From: Actinoplanes sp. L3-i22
GTDB lineage: Bacteria > Actinomycetota > Actinomycetes > Mycobacteriales > Micromonosporaceae
Length of the DNA: 64,000 nt
Reading direction: 5' to 3'
Assembly: GCF_019704555.1 (NCBI RefSeq)
Contig: NZ_AP024745.1
Span: 6,208,501-6,272,500, forward strand
The notes under the pieces were generated by a model, which worked only from the letters and a program-made list of their open reading frames with translations, searched no databases and was not told where the DNA came from. This document shows positions 1 through 7,321 of this stretch, one piece after another; the stretch's first letter is position 1; each line of letters begins with the position of its first letter. A program made the translations under genes and the position numbers.

Positions 1-41
1 CTCGGGTCGATACGAAGTTCATGCCGGGAACCGTAGGCGGG

Positions 42-66
42 ATACTGGACAGAATCCGCCCAGTAT
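42..66. promoter_or_regulatory. Perfect inverted repeat upstream of the WYL regulator
   Basis: ATACTGG (42-48) and CCAGTAT (60-66) are perfect 7-base inverted arms separated by 11 bases, ending 10 bases before the GTG at 77. The position suggests an autoregulatory operator. That role is inferred from position only. Confidence 0.45.
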
Positions 67-76
67 TTGGAGAGAC

Positions 77-976
77 GTGACCCGGCCCACCGCGCGCGTG
101 CTGACCCTGCTCGAACTGCTGCAGTCCGGCGGGGTGCGGACCCTCGCCGACCTGTCCGAGCGGCTCGGCGTCGACGCTCGGACCGTGCGCCGCTACGTAC
201 AGCACCTGGTTGACCTGGACATTCCGGTGGAATCGGTGCGTGGGCGGTACGGCGGGTACCGGCTGGCGCGCGGGCACCGCCTCCCGCCGCTGATGCTGGG
301 CGAGGACGAGGCGCTCGCCGTGCTGCTCGGGCTGACCGGCCAGGCGAGCACGGCGGCCGAGACGGCGGCGGCCAAGCTGCGGCGGGTCCTCCCCCAGCGG
401 CTCGACGCGCTCCGGGACGCGCTCGCGTCGACCGCGCCGGGCGCTTCCGCGCCGGACGGCGCGATCCTTCTGCCGCTGGCGGTTGCGGTCCGCGATCACC
501 AACCGGTCCGCCTCGATTCCAGGACCTTCTTTCCGTACGGGGTGGTCGCGCACAACGGGCGGTGGTACGTGACCGGTCTGGATCCGTCGGTCGGCGAGCA
601 GCGGACGTTCCGGCTGGACCGGATCTCGCAGGTCCGGGGGCTGCCGGGCTCGTTCACGCCACCCGACGGCTTCGATCCGGTCGAGCGGGTGCTGACCGGG
701 TTCGCCACGGCTCCGTACCGGCACGAGATCCACCTGCGGATCGAGGCGACCGAGGCCCAGATCCGGCGGCGGTTGCCACCGAGCCTGGCGGTCGTCCACG
801 GCGGGGCCGACGGCTGGCTGGAGGTGTCGATGCGGGCCGAGAGCCTGGAGTGGATCCCGGCGCTGCTCGCCTCGGTCGACCGGCCGTTCGTCATCGACAG
901 TCCCGCCGAGCTGCGAACCCTCGTCGCGGCGTTCGCCGCCCGCGTCGCCGACTACGCGACCCGGACCGATCGATGA
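77..976 (+). CDS. WYL-domain transcriptional regulator (YafY type)
   Basis: The 299-aa product starts with a DeoR/HTH_11-type winged helix (residues about 5-65, with GRYGGYRLARG closing the wing). It continues into a WYL ligand-binding domain around residues 130-210 (NGRWYVTGLD) and the usual WYL C-terminal extension. The family comprises DNA-binding regulators that sense small ligands or nucleic acid. The GTG start is preceded by GGAGAG. It stands alone, since the neighbouring gene is convergent, so no target is implied apart from its own upstream palindrome. Length and architecture are normal for the family. Confidence 0.85.
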   Translation: MTRPTARVLTLLELLQSGGVRTLADLSERLGVDARTVRRYVQHLVDLDIPVESVRGRYGGYRLARGHRLPPLMLGEDEALAVLLGLTGQASTAAETAAAKLRRVLPQRLDALRDALASTAPGASAPDGAILLPLAVAVRDHQPVRLDSRTFFPYGVVAHNGRWYVTGLDPSVGEQRTFRLDRISQVRGLPGSFTPPDGFDPVERVLTGFATAPYRHEIHLRIEATEAQIRRRLPPSLAVVHGGADGWLEVSMRAESLEWIPALLASVDRPFVIDSPAELRTLVAAFAARVADYATRTDR

Positions 977-1080
977 GCCAGGCGTTCGCGGCCGGCAGCG
1001 CGGCCGGCCAGCTCAGTAAGCCAGGCACTCGCGGCCGGCTGCGCGGCCCGGTCTGAAGGACGCGGCGAGGGCACTCCGGC

Positions 1081-1160
1081 GGCCACATCGACTCGGCTCG
1101 GTGCGCCAGGCATACGCGGCGGCCACATCGACTCGGCTCGGTGCGCCAGGCATACGCGGC
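1081..1160. repeat. Perfect 40-bp tandem duplication
   Basis: Bases 1081-1120 and 1121-1160 are identical 40-base units, each ending GCCAGGCATACGCGGC. Less exact relatives of the unit (for example CCAGGCACTCGCGGCC near 1021) lie just upstream. The array fills the gap between two convergent genes. Confidence 0.9.
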
Positions 1161-1188
1161 GGCTACGCGGCCCGGGCGCCTCGGTGAG

Positions 1189-1800
1189 TCAGGCGGTCAC
1201 CATCAGCGACATCGCCTCGGTCATCGGGATCGGCCGGCGCGACGCGGCCGTGATGTCCTTGCCCTCCGCGGTCCAGAGTGGCGGGAAGACGTTGATCGCC
1301 TGGTCGAGACCACAGGCCGCGACCTCCCGCTCCCAGCCCGGCCAGCGCAGTGTCTCGTAGAAGGCGGTCATCCCGCCGCCGAGCATCGAGGCCAGCCACT
1401 CGCCGTAGCCGCAGTCGAGGTTCTCCCAGCCCAGACTGTCCGGCGCGAAGTACTCGACGCCCTCGTGGGTCCACGCGAACTGGCCGCCGAGGACGTCCTG
1501 CGCCACCAGGACCGCGCCGCCCACGCCCTCGTTGGCCTGGCTGAGCGCGGCCAGGTCCCGGACCTCGCTCCCGGAGCCGAGCACGCGCAGCCAGCCGTGG
1601 TCGATCACGATGCCGCCGGTCCGGTGCACCACCGCGCCCAGCCAGGACCGGGTCGTCACCTGAACCTGGTGCAACTCCGCATCCGCACGCCGCGGATCGG
1701 CCGGCAGGATCTCGACCGGGTACGGCGCTTCCGCCACCGCCGCGGCGACCTCCGGCCACGCCGGGTCACCGACATCGACAAGATCACTCAGCGGACGCAC
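1189..1800 (-). CDS. DUF2625 family protein
   Basis: The 203-aa product matches the pattern I know for DUF2625: an opening SDLVDVGDPAWPEV, a central TGGIVIDHGWLRVLGSG, then YFAPDSLGWENL and a closing SRRPIPMTE. The family is a cytosolic protein of unknown biochemical function, about 200 aa long. The reading frame stays open to 2016, but similarity begins at the GTG at 1800, which has GGCGAG just upstream, so I place the start there. The upstream part of the open frame lies in repetitive intergenic DNA. Confidence 0.75.
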   Translation of the reverse strand: MRPLSDLVDVGDPAWPEVAAAVAEAPYPVEILPADPRRADAELHQVQVTTRSWLGAVVHRTGGIVIDHGWLRVLGSGSEVRDLAALSQANEGVGGAVLVAQDVLGGQFAWTHEGVEYFAPDSLGWENLDCGYGEWLASMLGGGMTAFYETLRWPGWEREVAACGLDQAINVFPPLWTAEGKDITAASRRPIPMTEAMSLMVTA

Positions 1801-1919
1801 TCGCCGAGCATGCCACGAACCCACCCCACCGCAGGACCGAACCCGAATTCGACCACCTTGTCCGACGTGGAACCAGCCACCAAGCCCGGCATCACAGGCC
1901 GGCAGCGCAACCCCAGGGC

Positions 1920-2219
1920 GCCCCCGCCCAAGGTGGAACCTCAACCGGCAAGCCCAGCCCAGCCCGGCCAGCAAGCAGGGCGCCCCCGCCCGGCGAGCCC
2001 AGCAGCGCGGGCCCACAGCACGACCTCAGCGCGCCCCCGCCAAGGCGAAACCTCAACCGGCAAGCCCAGCCCGACCAGCCAGCAGGGGCGCCCCCGGCCG
2101 GCGAGCCCCGGCAGGGCGGCCCGACACGGCGGCCTCAGCCGCTGAGCCCGGCAAGGCGGCCCGACACGGCGGCCTCAGCCCCTGAGCCCGGCAGGGCGGC
2201 CCGACCCGAGCCTGGAGGC
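1920..2219. repeat. Degenerate repeat arrays in an intergenic gap
   Basis: The gap 1801-2219 holds no convincing gene. Two about 80-base blocks (1925-2005 and 2035-2113) share AACCTCAACCGGCAAGCCCA and GGCGCCCCCGCC-type segments about 110 bases apart. Bases 2103-2215 then hold almost three copies of a 40-base unit containing GGCGGCCCGACACGGCGGCC (starts near 2103, 2144 and 2184). They end just before the stop codon of the response regulator. Confidence 0.75.
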
Positions 2220-3347
2220 TCAGCCGGTGAGGTCGGCGTCGTGGGCCAGCAGGGCGATCTGGGTGCGGCTGTTGAGCTTCAGCTTCAGCAGGATGCTCGA
2301 CACGTGCTGCTTCACCGTCGGCATGCTCAGGAACAGCTCACGGCCGATGTCCGCGTTGGAGCCCCCGGTGGCCATGGCAGCCGCAACCGAACGCTCGCGC
2401 TCACTCAGCGACCCGAGCATCCGCCGCGCCCGAACGCGCCGGCCCGCCGCACCCGAGTCGTCGAACTGCTTGAGCAGTTCCCGCAACACCATCGGCGACA
2501 CGAACGACTCACCCGCCGCCACCCGGTTCACGGCCCGCAGGATGTCCGCCGCCGGCGTGCCCTTGAGCAGGAACCCGATCGCCCCGGCCCGCAGCGCCCG
2601 CAGCACGTAGTCGTCCACATGGAACGCGGTCAGCACGATCACCTCAGGCGGGTCCGGCCGGCAGCGCAACAACTCGGTCGCCGCCAGCCCGTCCATCTTC
2701 GGCATCCGGATGTCCATCAGCACCACGTCCGGCTGATGCAGGTCGACCTGCGCCGCCACCTCCGTCCCGTCCGCCGCCTCACCCACCACCACCGTCGTCG
2801 GCGGATCGTGCAGGATCGTCCGCAACGCATCCCGCACCAGCGGATCGTCATCCACGATCAGCACCCGCGCCCCACTTACCGGCGCCGCCGCCTCGCGCGC
2901 CCCGCCCACCGGCGCCGCCGCCTTCCGCGCCCCGCCCACCGGCGCGGCCGCTTCCCGCACCCCGCCCACCTGCGCGGCCGCTTCCCGCACCCCGCCCACC
3001 GACACTCCGACTGCCACCGTCCCGCTCCCCCGAACCTCTGCCCCTCGTACCCCGACCTCCGACGCCGAGGCCGCCAACAGCTCGCTGACCTGCACCCCGC
3101 ACCCACGCGCGTCGGCCGCCAGCGCCACGCCCACCTGTGCCCCGGCCGCGAGCATTCCGGCCGCTGACACCCCGGCCGTCGCCGTCCCGTTCCTCCGGAC
3201 CTCTGTATCTCCCGCCCCGACCCCCGATGCAAGGGCCACCGGCACCGCACTCGCCCGTTTCCCAGGCCCACGGGGCCCGGCCAGCCGCGCCTGGCTCGGC
3301 TGCGTTCCTGGCCGGGGCGGCCGTGCGCGGGGCGTCGGCCTGGTCAT
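2220..3347 (-). CDS. NarL/FixJ response regulator with repeat-built N-terminal extension
   Basis: The C-terminal 215 residues are an ordinary NarL-type regulator: receiver (RVLIVDDDPLVRDAL, phospho-acceptor in VVLMDIRMP, KGTP) and a LuxR helix-turn-helix (LSERERSVAAAMATGGSNADIG). The gene is translationally coupled to the histidine kinase: its ATG (3347-3345) overlaps the kinase TGA. Starting there gives 375 aa, so about 160 residues of Ala/Gly/Val/Arg-rich sequence precede the receiver, including four 10-residue repeats of the type VGGAREAAAP. NarL proteins normally start at the receiver. Internal GTG codons inside the repeats are alternative starts, so the extension may be partly untranslated. 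Confidence 0.8.
   Translation of the reverse strand: MTRPTPRARPPRPGTQPSQARLAGPRGPGKRASAVPVALASGVGAGDTEVRRNGTATAGVSAAGMLAAGAQVGVALAADARGCGVQVSELLAASASEVGVRGAEVRGSGTVAVGVSVGGVREAAAQVGGVREAAAPVGGARKAAAPVGGAREAAAPVSGARVLIVDDDPLVRDALRTILHDPPTTVVVGEAADGTEVAAQVDLHQPDVVLMDIRMPKMDGLAATELLRCRPDPPEVIVLTAFHVDDYVLRALRAGAIGFLLKGTPAADILRAVNRVAAGESFVSPMVLRELLKQFDDSGAAGRRVRARRMLGSLSERERSVAAAMATGGSNADIGRELFLSMPTVKQHVSSILLKLKLNSRTQIALLAHDADLTG
2881..3000. repeat. Four 30-bp tandem repeats inside the response regulator gene
   Basis: Units at 2881-2910, 2911-2940, 2941-2970 and 2971-3000 each end in CCCGCCCACC and differ at a few positions. The 30-base period keeps frame and encodes VGG(A/V)R(E/K)AAA(P/Q). A second, degenerate repeat with a 165-base (55-codon) spacing links 3001-3075 with 3166-3240. 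Confidence 0.9.
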
Positions 3348-4492
3348 CTTGTCGGCCAGGGCAGGTTCGCACGGACCCGGAAGGCCTCGCCCTCGGGCCC
3401 GTGGTGCAGGTGGCCGCCGACGATGGCGACGCGTTCGGACAGGCCGATCAGGCCGGTCCCGCCGCCGGGGATGAGCGGGACGACAGAGGTGTGCAGCATC
3501 GGATTGGTCAGCTCGATGGTCAGGCCGTCGCCGGGCGCGCCCCACACCATCACCACCACCGGTTTCCCCCGGGCGTGCTTGCGGGCATTCGTCAGTCCTT
3601 CCTGAACGATGCGATAGGCCGCGCGGCCGACCGAATCCGGGATCGTCGCCGGCTCGGTCACCTCCTCGGAGAGGCTCACCGGCTCACCGGCCCCGCGCAC
3701 TTCGTCGACCAGCCTCGCCAGGTCGAAATAGCCCGGCTGCGGCCGCTCGGGCGGCAGGTCGGGCCGGTCCTCCCGGAGCACCCCGATCACCTCCCGCAGA
3801 TCTTCGAGGGCCTGGTGGGCGCTTCGGCGGATCGTCCCCGCGGCGGCCGCGACCGCCTCCGGCGCCGCCCCTGGGCGCAGCTCCAGCGCGCCGGCCTGCA
3901 GGCTCAGCAGCGAGATCCGGTGGGCGAGCACGTCGTGCATCTCCCGCGCGATGGCGGTGCGCTCCAGGTGGCGGGCCTGCGCGACCCGCAGCTCCTGCTC
4001 CGCCTCCGCGCGGCGGGCCCGATCATCCAGGGACGCCACCAGCTCGCGGCGGGCGCGTATATACAGCCCCCAGGTCAGGGCGGCGATCAGGCAGACCAGC
4101 CCCAGCGTGATCTGGGCGACGCCGAGATGCACCGTGTCCGGCCGGATCAGCAGGGTCAGCGGTGAGACCAGCGCATATCCGGCGACGACCGCGGCGGTGA
4201 CCGCGGGCCGCCGGTAGGAGGCGACGGTGAAGAGCGCGATCAGCGAGACCGGCCCGGCACTCTCCGAGACGACACTGCACAACCCGGCCACGGCCGCGAA
4301 GGCGACCGGGCGGGACCGGCGCACCCAGATCCCCAGGCAGCTCAGGCCACCCAGCACCGCGTCGAGGAGCAGCACCGTGGTGTCCACGCCGTGCTCGGCG
4401 CCGTCGTAGACCGCGGCAGCCGCGAACGCGCCGGCGACCAGGAACAGCACCAGGTCGGCCAGCCACTCGGGAAGCACATGCGGAACAGCCAC
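3344..4492 (-). CDS. Two-component sensor histidine kinase (HisKA_3 type)
   Basis: The 382-aa membrane kinase has several hydrophobic segments in residues 10-145. A dimerisation helix follows with the phospho-acceptor His186 in REMHDVLAHRISLL, and then an HATPase_c domain (VQEGLTNARKHA, GGGTGLIGLSERV). It is typical of kinases paired with NarL regulators and should phosphorylate the overlapping regulator downstream (ATGA overlap at 3344-3347). The GTG at 4492 begins the first hydrophobic stretch. The frame remains open upstream but reads antisense to the divergent DUF4386 gene. The signal sensed is unknown. Confidence 0.85.
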   Translation of the reverse strand: MAVPHVLPEWLADLVLFLVAGAFAAAAVYDGAEHGVDTTVLLLDAVLGGLSCLGIWVRRSRPVAFAAVAGLCSVVSESAGPVSLIALFTVASYRRPAVTAAVVAGYALVSPLTLLIRPDTVHLGVAQITLGLVCLIAALTWGLYIRARRELVASLDDRARRAEAEQELRVAQARHLERTAIAREMHDVLAHRISLLSLQAGALELRPGAAPEAVAAAAGTIRRSAHQALEDLREVIGVLREDRPDLPPERPQPGYFDLARLVDEVRGAGEPVSLSEEVTEPATIPDSVGRAAYRIVQEGLTNARKHARGKPVVVMVWGAPGDGLTIELTNPMLHTSVVPLIPGGGTGLIGLSERVAIVGGHLHHGPEGEAFRVRANLPWPTR

Positions 4493-4528
4493 GCGCCGAC
4501 GATACGGCGGCCGGGGCACCCTCCACAT

Positions 4529-4566
4529 CCGACTGAAGTAGGTGTTCCGAACCCGACTTCGGTAGG
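4529..4566. promoter_or_regulatory. Direct repeat in the divergent kinase/DUF4386 promoter
   Basis: CCGACTGAAGTAGG (from 4529) and CCGACTTCGGTAGG (from 4553) agree at 11 of 14 positions and start 24 bases apart. GAAGT and ACTTC within them also form an inverted pair. The pair sits between two divergent genes, as expected for a regulator-binding site. No regulator is assigned. Confidence 0.35.
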
Positions 4567-4603
4567 AAGCCCCGCGACCGCCGCACGGCCCAAGCTGATC
4601 GCC

Positions 4604-5263
4604 ATGGACACCAACCGCCGGGCGTTCGGACTGATCGGCGCCCTGTTTCTCGTCGCACTGTTCACCAACGGGATCGGCAGCGAGCTGGCCGAGTCCACCA
4701 CCAACCACCGGCTGATCCTCACCGGCGAGTTGCTCGAGCTGATCTGCGGCGTGGCCGTGGTCGGCATCGGCGCGCTGGCCTTCACCGTTTTCCGGCAGGT
4801 CAGCCCCGGTCTCGCCACGGCCCATCTGGGCTTCCGGGTCATCGAGGCCGCGGTCAACGCCATGATCGTGCTGAGCACGCTGACCGCCGCCGAGCTCGTC
4901 GGGCCGGCCCGTGACGTGCTGCTGGAGCAGCGCTATCAGGCCCAGCTCATCGCGATCTACACGTTCTCGTGCAGCGGCGTGGCGTGGTATGTGCTGCTCC
5001 ACCGCTTCCGCGTCGTCCCGCGCTGGCTGACCGTGCTGGGGCTGGCCGGCGTCGCCGTACTTCTGATCGGGTCTGTTGTTGATCTTTATGGCGCCGATCT
5101 GGACATGCTTCTCTACGGCGCTCCGATGGGCCTGACCGAGCTGGTGATCGGCATCTGGTTGCTGACCGGCCGGGCGCGCGTGCGAGCATCGTCATCTGAC
5201 CTGCGGGAACGGGGAGGACGAAATGCGTACGGTGACTCGCCGGATCACGCTGCGACGGGCTGA
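4604..5263 (+). CDS. DUF4386-type integral membrane protein
   Basis: The 219-aa product begins MDTNRRAFGLIGALFLVALF and has about six hydrophobic segments, with the DUF4386 pattern (NRRAFGLIGALFL near the start, then HLGFRVIEA and a late VLGLAGVAVLLIGSVVDLYG). The family has no established function. The ATG at 4604 directly precedes the first membrane segment. The last 41 bases overlap the next gene on the same strand, so the Arg-rich, hydrophilic C-terminus (after about residue 190) may have arisen by read-through into that gene. Confidence 0.7.
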   Translation: MDTNRRAFGLIGALFLVALFTNGIGSELAESTTNHRLILTGELLELICGVAVVGIGALAFTVFRQVSPGLATAHLGFRVIEAAVNAMIVLSTLTAAELVGPARDVLLEQRYQAQLIAIYTFSCSGVAWYVLLHRFRVVPRWLTVLGLAGVAVLLIGSVVDLYGADLDMLLYGAPMGLTELVIGIWLLTGRARVRASSSDLRERGGRNAYGDSPDHAATG

Positions 5264-6098
5264 TCTCGAGGGCTCGGTGTGTCCCGTCCCGGAGGAGGTC
5301 GCCGAGGTGCTGCAGGACCGGGATCCGGTCATGGTCGTGCTGGAGCACCGGGTCAAGGGGATCACCCCGACCCGGGAGGTCTTCGAGGCGGCTCTGGAGC
5401 AGGACATCGGCTGGCAGTTCACCGGGATCGCCTGGCCGACCGGGATCCAGGCCGGGATGTTCGTCACCATCTCCTGGCAGCAGGGGCGGGACGCGGTCGT
5501 CGTGCGGACCAAGGTTCTCGAGGATCCGCTGCGGATCGACGGCGTCAACTACTACCACGAATATGATCCGAAGGCCGTGACCCGGGACTTCGACCCCCGC
5601 CCCTCGAACCGGGGCCAGGTGCTGAAGGCGATCCGCAAGCTGGGCCGGGTCTTCGACGACGGCAGCGTGGTCTTCCCCGAGGAGGCGCTGGCCAAGCAGG
5701 CCGGGCTGGGCCGTGGTCAGAAGGGCGCGTTCCTGCTGAAGAACGCGGTCGAGCAGTTGATCCGCGAGGGCTACATCACCCGGGTCGCGGGCAGCGTCGA
5801 CGCGGGCGGTCACCCGTCCTATCCCGAGGTGGACGGTGAGGAGCAGGTCGACCTGCTGTTCTACGCGCCGCTGGTCGACCCGGCGCCGCATCCGAGCGAG
5901 CCGGACGACGACGAGGACGGGGAGCACCAGGATCGGCGGGAGCACTGGGTGAAGGGGTTCATCCGCAAGCTGCCGCCCGGCGCCCAGCCGTCCGAGAAGC
6001 AGATGGCCGCCTACCAGCGTGCGCTGGACAACGCGGAGACCGACGAGAACCTGGAGCCCGGCTACACCTTCGTCAAGAAGCACCACCGCCACGGCTGA
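5223..6098 (+). CDS. Unrecognised 291-aa cytosolic protein
   Basis: I do not recognise this protein. It has no signal peptide or membrane segment. Residues 1-120 are mixed (MRTVTRRITLRRADLEGSV, later YYHEYDPKAVTRDFDP). Residues about 135-210 look helical and could form a winged helix (QVLKAIRKLGRVFDDGSV, then AVEQLIREGYITRV). An acidic run follows (EPDDDEDGEHQDRREH), then a basic C-terminus (FVKKHHRHG). It has GGGGAGGACGAA just upstream of its ATG and overlaps the end of the DUF4386 gene by 41 bases. The codon pattern is typical of the neighbourhood, so I think it is a real gene. Confidence 0.7.
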   Translation: MRTVTRRITLRRADLEGSVCPVPEEVAEVLQDRDPVMVVLEHRVKGITPTREVFEAALEQDIGWQFTGIAWPTGIQAGMFVTISWQQGRDAVVVRTKVLEDPLRIDGVNYYHEYDPKAVTRDFDPRPSNRGQVLKAIRKLGRVFDDGSVVFPEEALAKQAGLGRGQKGAFLLKNAVEQLIREGYITRVAGSVDAGGHPSYPEVDGEEQVDLLFYAPLVDPAPHPSEPDDDEDGEHQDRREHWVKGFIRKLPPGAQPSEKQMAAYQRALDNAETDENLEPGYTFVKKHHRHG

Positions 6099-6109
6099 CC
6101 TCGCGCAGC

Positions 6110-6355
6110 GCAGCGGGATGCGGCGGGGCGGGCTGGCGCGGGGTGGGCTGGCGCGAGGCAAGGCGGCGCGAGGCAGGGCGGGGCGCGGCACGGTGCGAGG
6201 CAGGCCGGCGCGGCGGGCGCGGCACGGCACGGTGCGGCGCGAGGCAGGCGGGCGCGGCGCGAGGCGGCGGGCGCGGCACGGCGGGCGCGAGGCGGCGGGC
6301 GCGAGGCGGCACGGTGCGGCGCGAGGCAGGCCGGCGCGGGGCGGGGCGGGGCGGC
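6110..6355. repeat. G-rich low-complexity repeat tract
   Basis: About 245 bases consist almost entirely of shuffled short words such as GGCGCGAGGC, GGCGGGCGCG and GGCACGGTGCG. The plus strand is strongly purine-skewed (many G, few C runs). The tract lies between the ends of two convergent genes, and no coding sequence is evident. Confidence 0.75.
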
Positions 6356-6361
6356 GAGCCG

Positions 6362-7249
6362 TCACGGGGAGTCGGTGGGGTGGCTCAGGGTTCGGAGGGT
6401 GTCCAGGACGGTTCGGACGGCGGCTCGGTGCAGGGTTTCCGGGCGGGTCAGGACGTCGATGTAGCGGCCGATCGGGAGGTCGTCCAGGGGGCGTAGGGAC
6501 AGCCGGGGGTCGGGTGGCGAGGTGTGGGCGGGGAGCAGGGCCAGGCCGGCGCCGGCGGCGACCATCGAGGCTACGACGGTGAACTCGTTGATTCGGTGCA
6601 CGATGTCGAGGGGGCGGCCGGCGGCGGCCGCGATCGCGGTCAGTACTCCGCCGACCGGGAAGCCCTCGTGGGTGCTGATCCATGGCTGGGCGGCGACGTC
6701 CACGGCGGTGAGGCGGGGCTTCGCGGCCAGGGGCGAGTCCGCGGCCATCGCGACGTAGATCGGCTCGTGGATCAGCGGGACCACGGCGACCCGGTCGGTG
6801 GGCCAGGGCGGGTGCTGCGCCAGCCGGTGCGCGACGACCAGGTCGTAGTCGCCGACCAGGCTCGGGAAGTCGGCCTGGGCGACGTCCTCGTCGGCACAGC
6901 GGACGTGGCCGTGCCGCCGGGCCAGCGCCGGGAACCAGGTGAGCGCCGCGCTGTGGAACGCGCACACGGTCACCGGCGCCGACGGGTCGTCGAGGTACCC
7001 GCCGACGGCGCGCTCGGCACGGTCGAGAGCGGTCATCACCTCGACCGCCGCGGCGGCCAGGGCGCGGCCGGCCGCGGTCAGCACGAGGCGCCGGCCGCTG
7101 CGTTCGGTCAGCGGCACCCGCGCCGACCGCTGCAGCGTGTTCAACTGCTGGGACACCGCGGACGGTGTGATGTGCAACGCGCGGGCGACCGCGGCGACGC
7201 TCCCCCGGTCCCCCAGCTCGCGTAACAGCCGTAGGTGATGCGGATCCAC
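6362..7249 (-). CDS. LysR-family transcriptional regulator
   Basis: The 295-aa product begins MDPHHLRLLRELGDRGSVAAVARAL and has the N-terminal LysR helix-turn-helix (TPSAVSQQLNTLQRSARVPLTERSGRRLVLT). A periplasmic-binding-like effector domain follows from about residue 90 (WISTHEGFP, ASMVAAGAGLALLP). It is divergent from an EamA transporter 72 bases away. This arrangement is common for LysR proteins that control an exporter, so the transporter is the likely target. Length is normal. Confidence 0.9.
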   Translation of the reverse strand: MDPHHLRLLRELGDRGSVAAVARALHITPSAVSQQLNTLQRSARVPLTERSGRRLVLTAAGRALAAAAVEVMTALDRAERAVGGYLDDPSAPVTVCAFHSAALTWFPALARRHGHVRCADEDVAQADFPSLVGDYDLVVAHRLAQHPPWPTDRVAVVPLIHEPIYVAMAADSPLAAKPRLTAVDVAAQPWISTHEGFPVGGVLTAIAAAAGRPLDIVHRINEFTVVASMVAAGAGLALLPAHTSPPDPRLSLRPLDDLPIGRYIDVLTRPETLHRAAVRTVLDTLRTLSHPTDSP

Positions 7250-7273
7250 TAGTCCCCACTACATCGTCGATTC

Positions 7274-7287
7274 AGAGGTTGGCCTCT
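7274..7287. promoter_or_regulatory. Candidate LysR operator
   Basis: AGAGG-TTGG-CCTCT is a perfect inverted repeat in the 72-base divergent gap between the LysR and EamA genes. Position and symmetry fit a LysR recognition site, but the half-sites are short. Confidence 0.35.
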
Positions 7288-7321
7288 TGTCTACCGGATC
7301 CGCGCCGCCGAAGCTCGCCCT

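Noticed and set aside
4947..7259. 770-aa minus-strand open frame
   Set aside because: It is antisense to the 291-aa gene and out of frame with the LysR gene; composition is Pro/Arg-rich shadow sequence.
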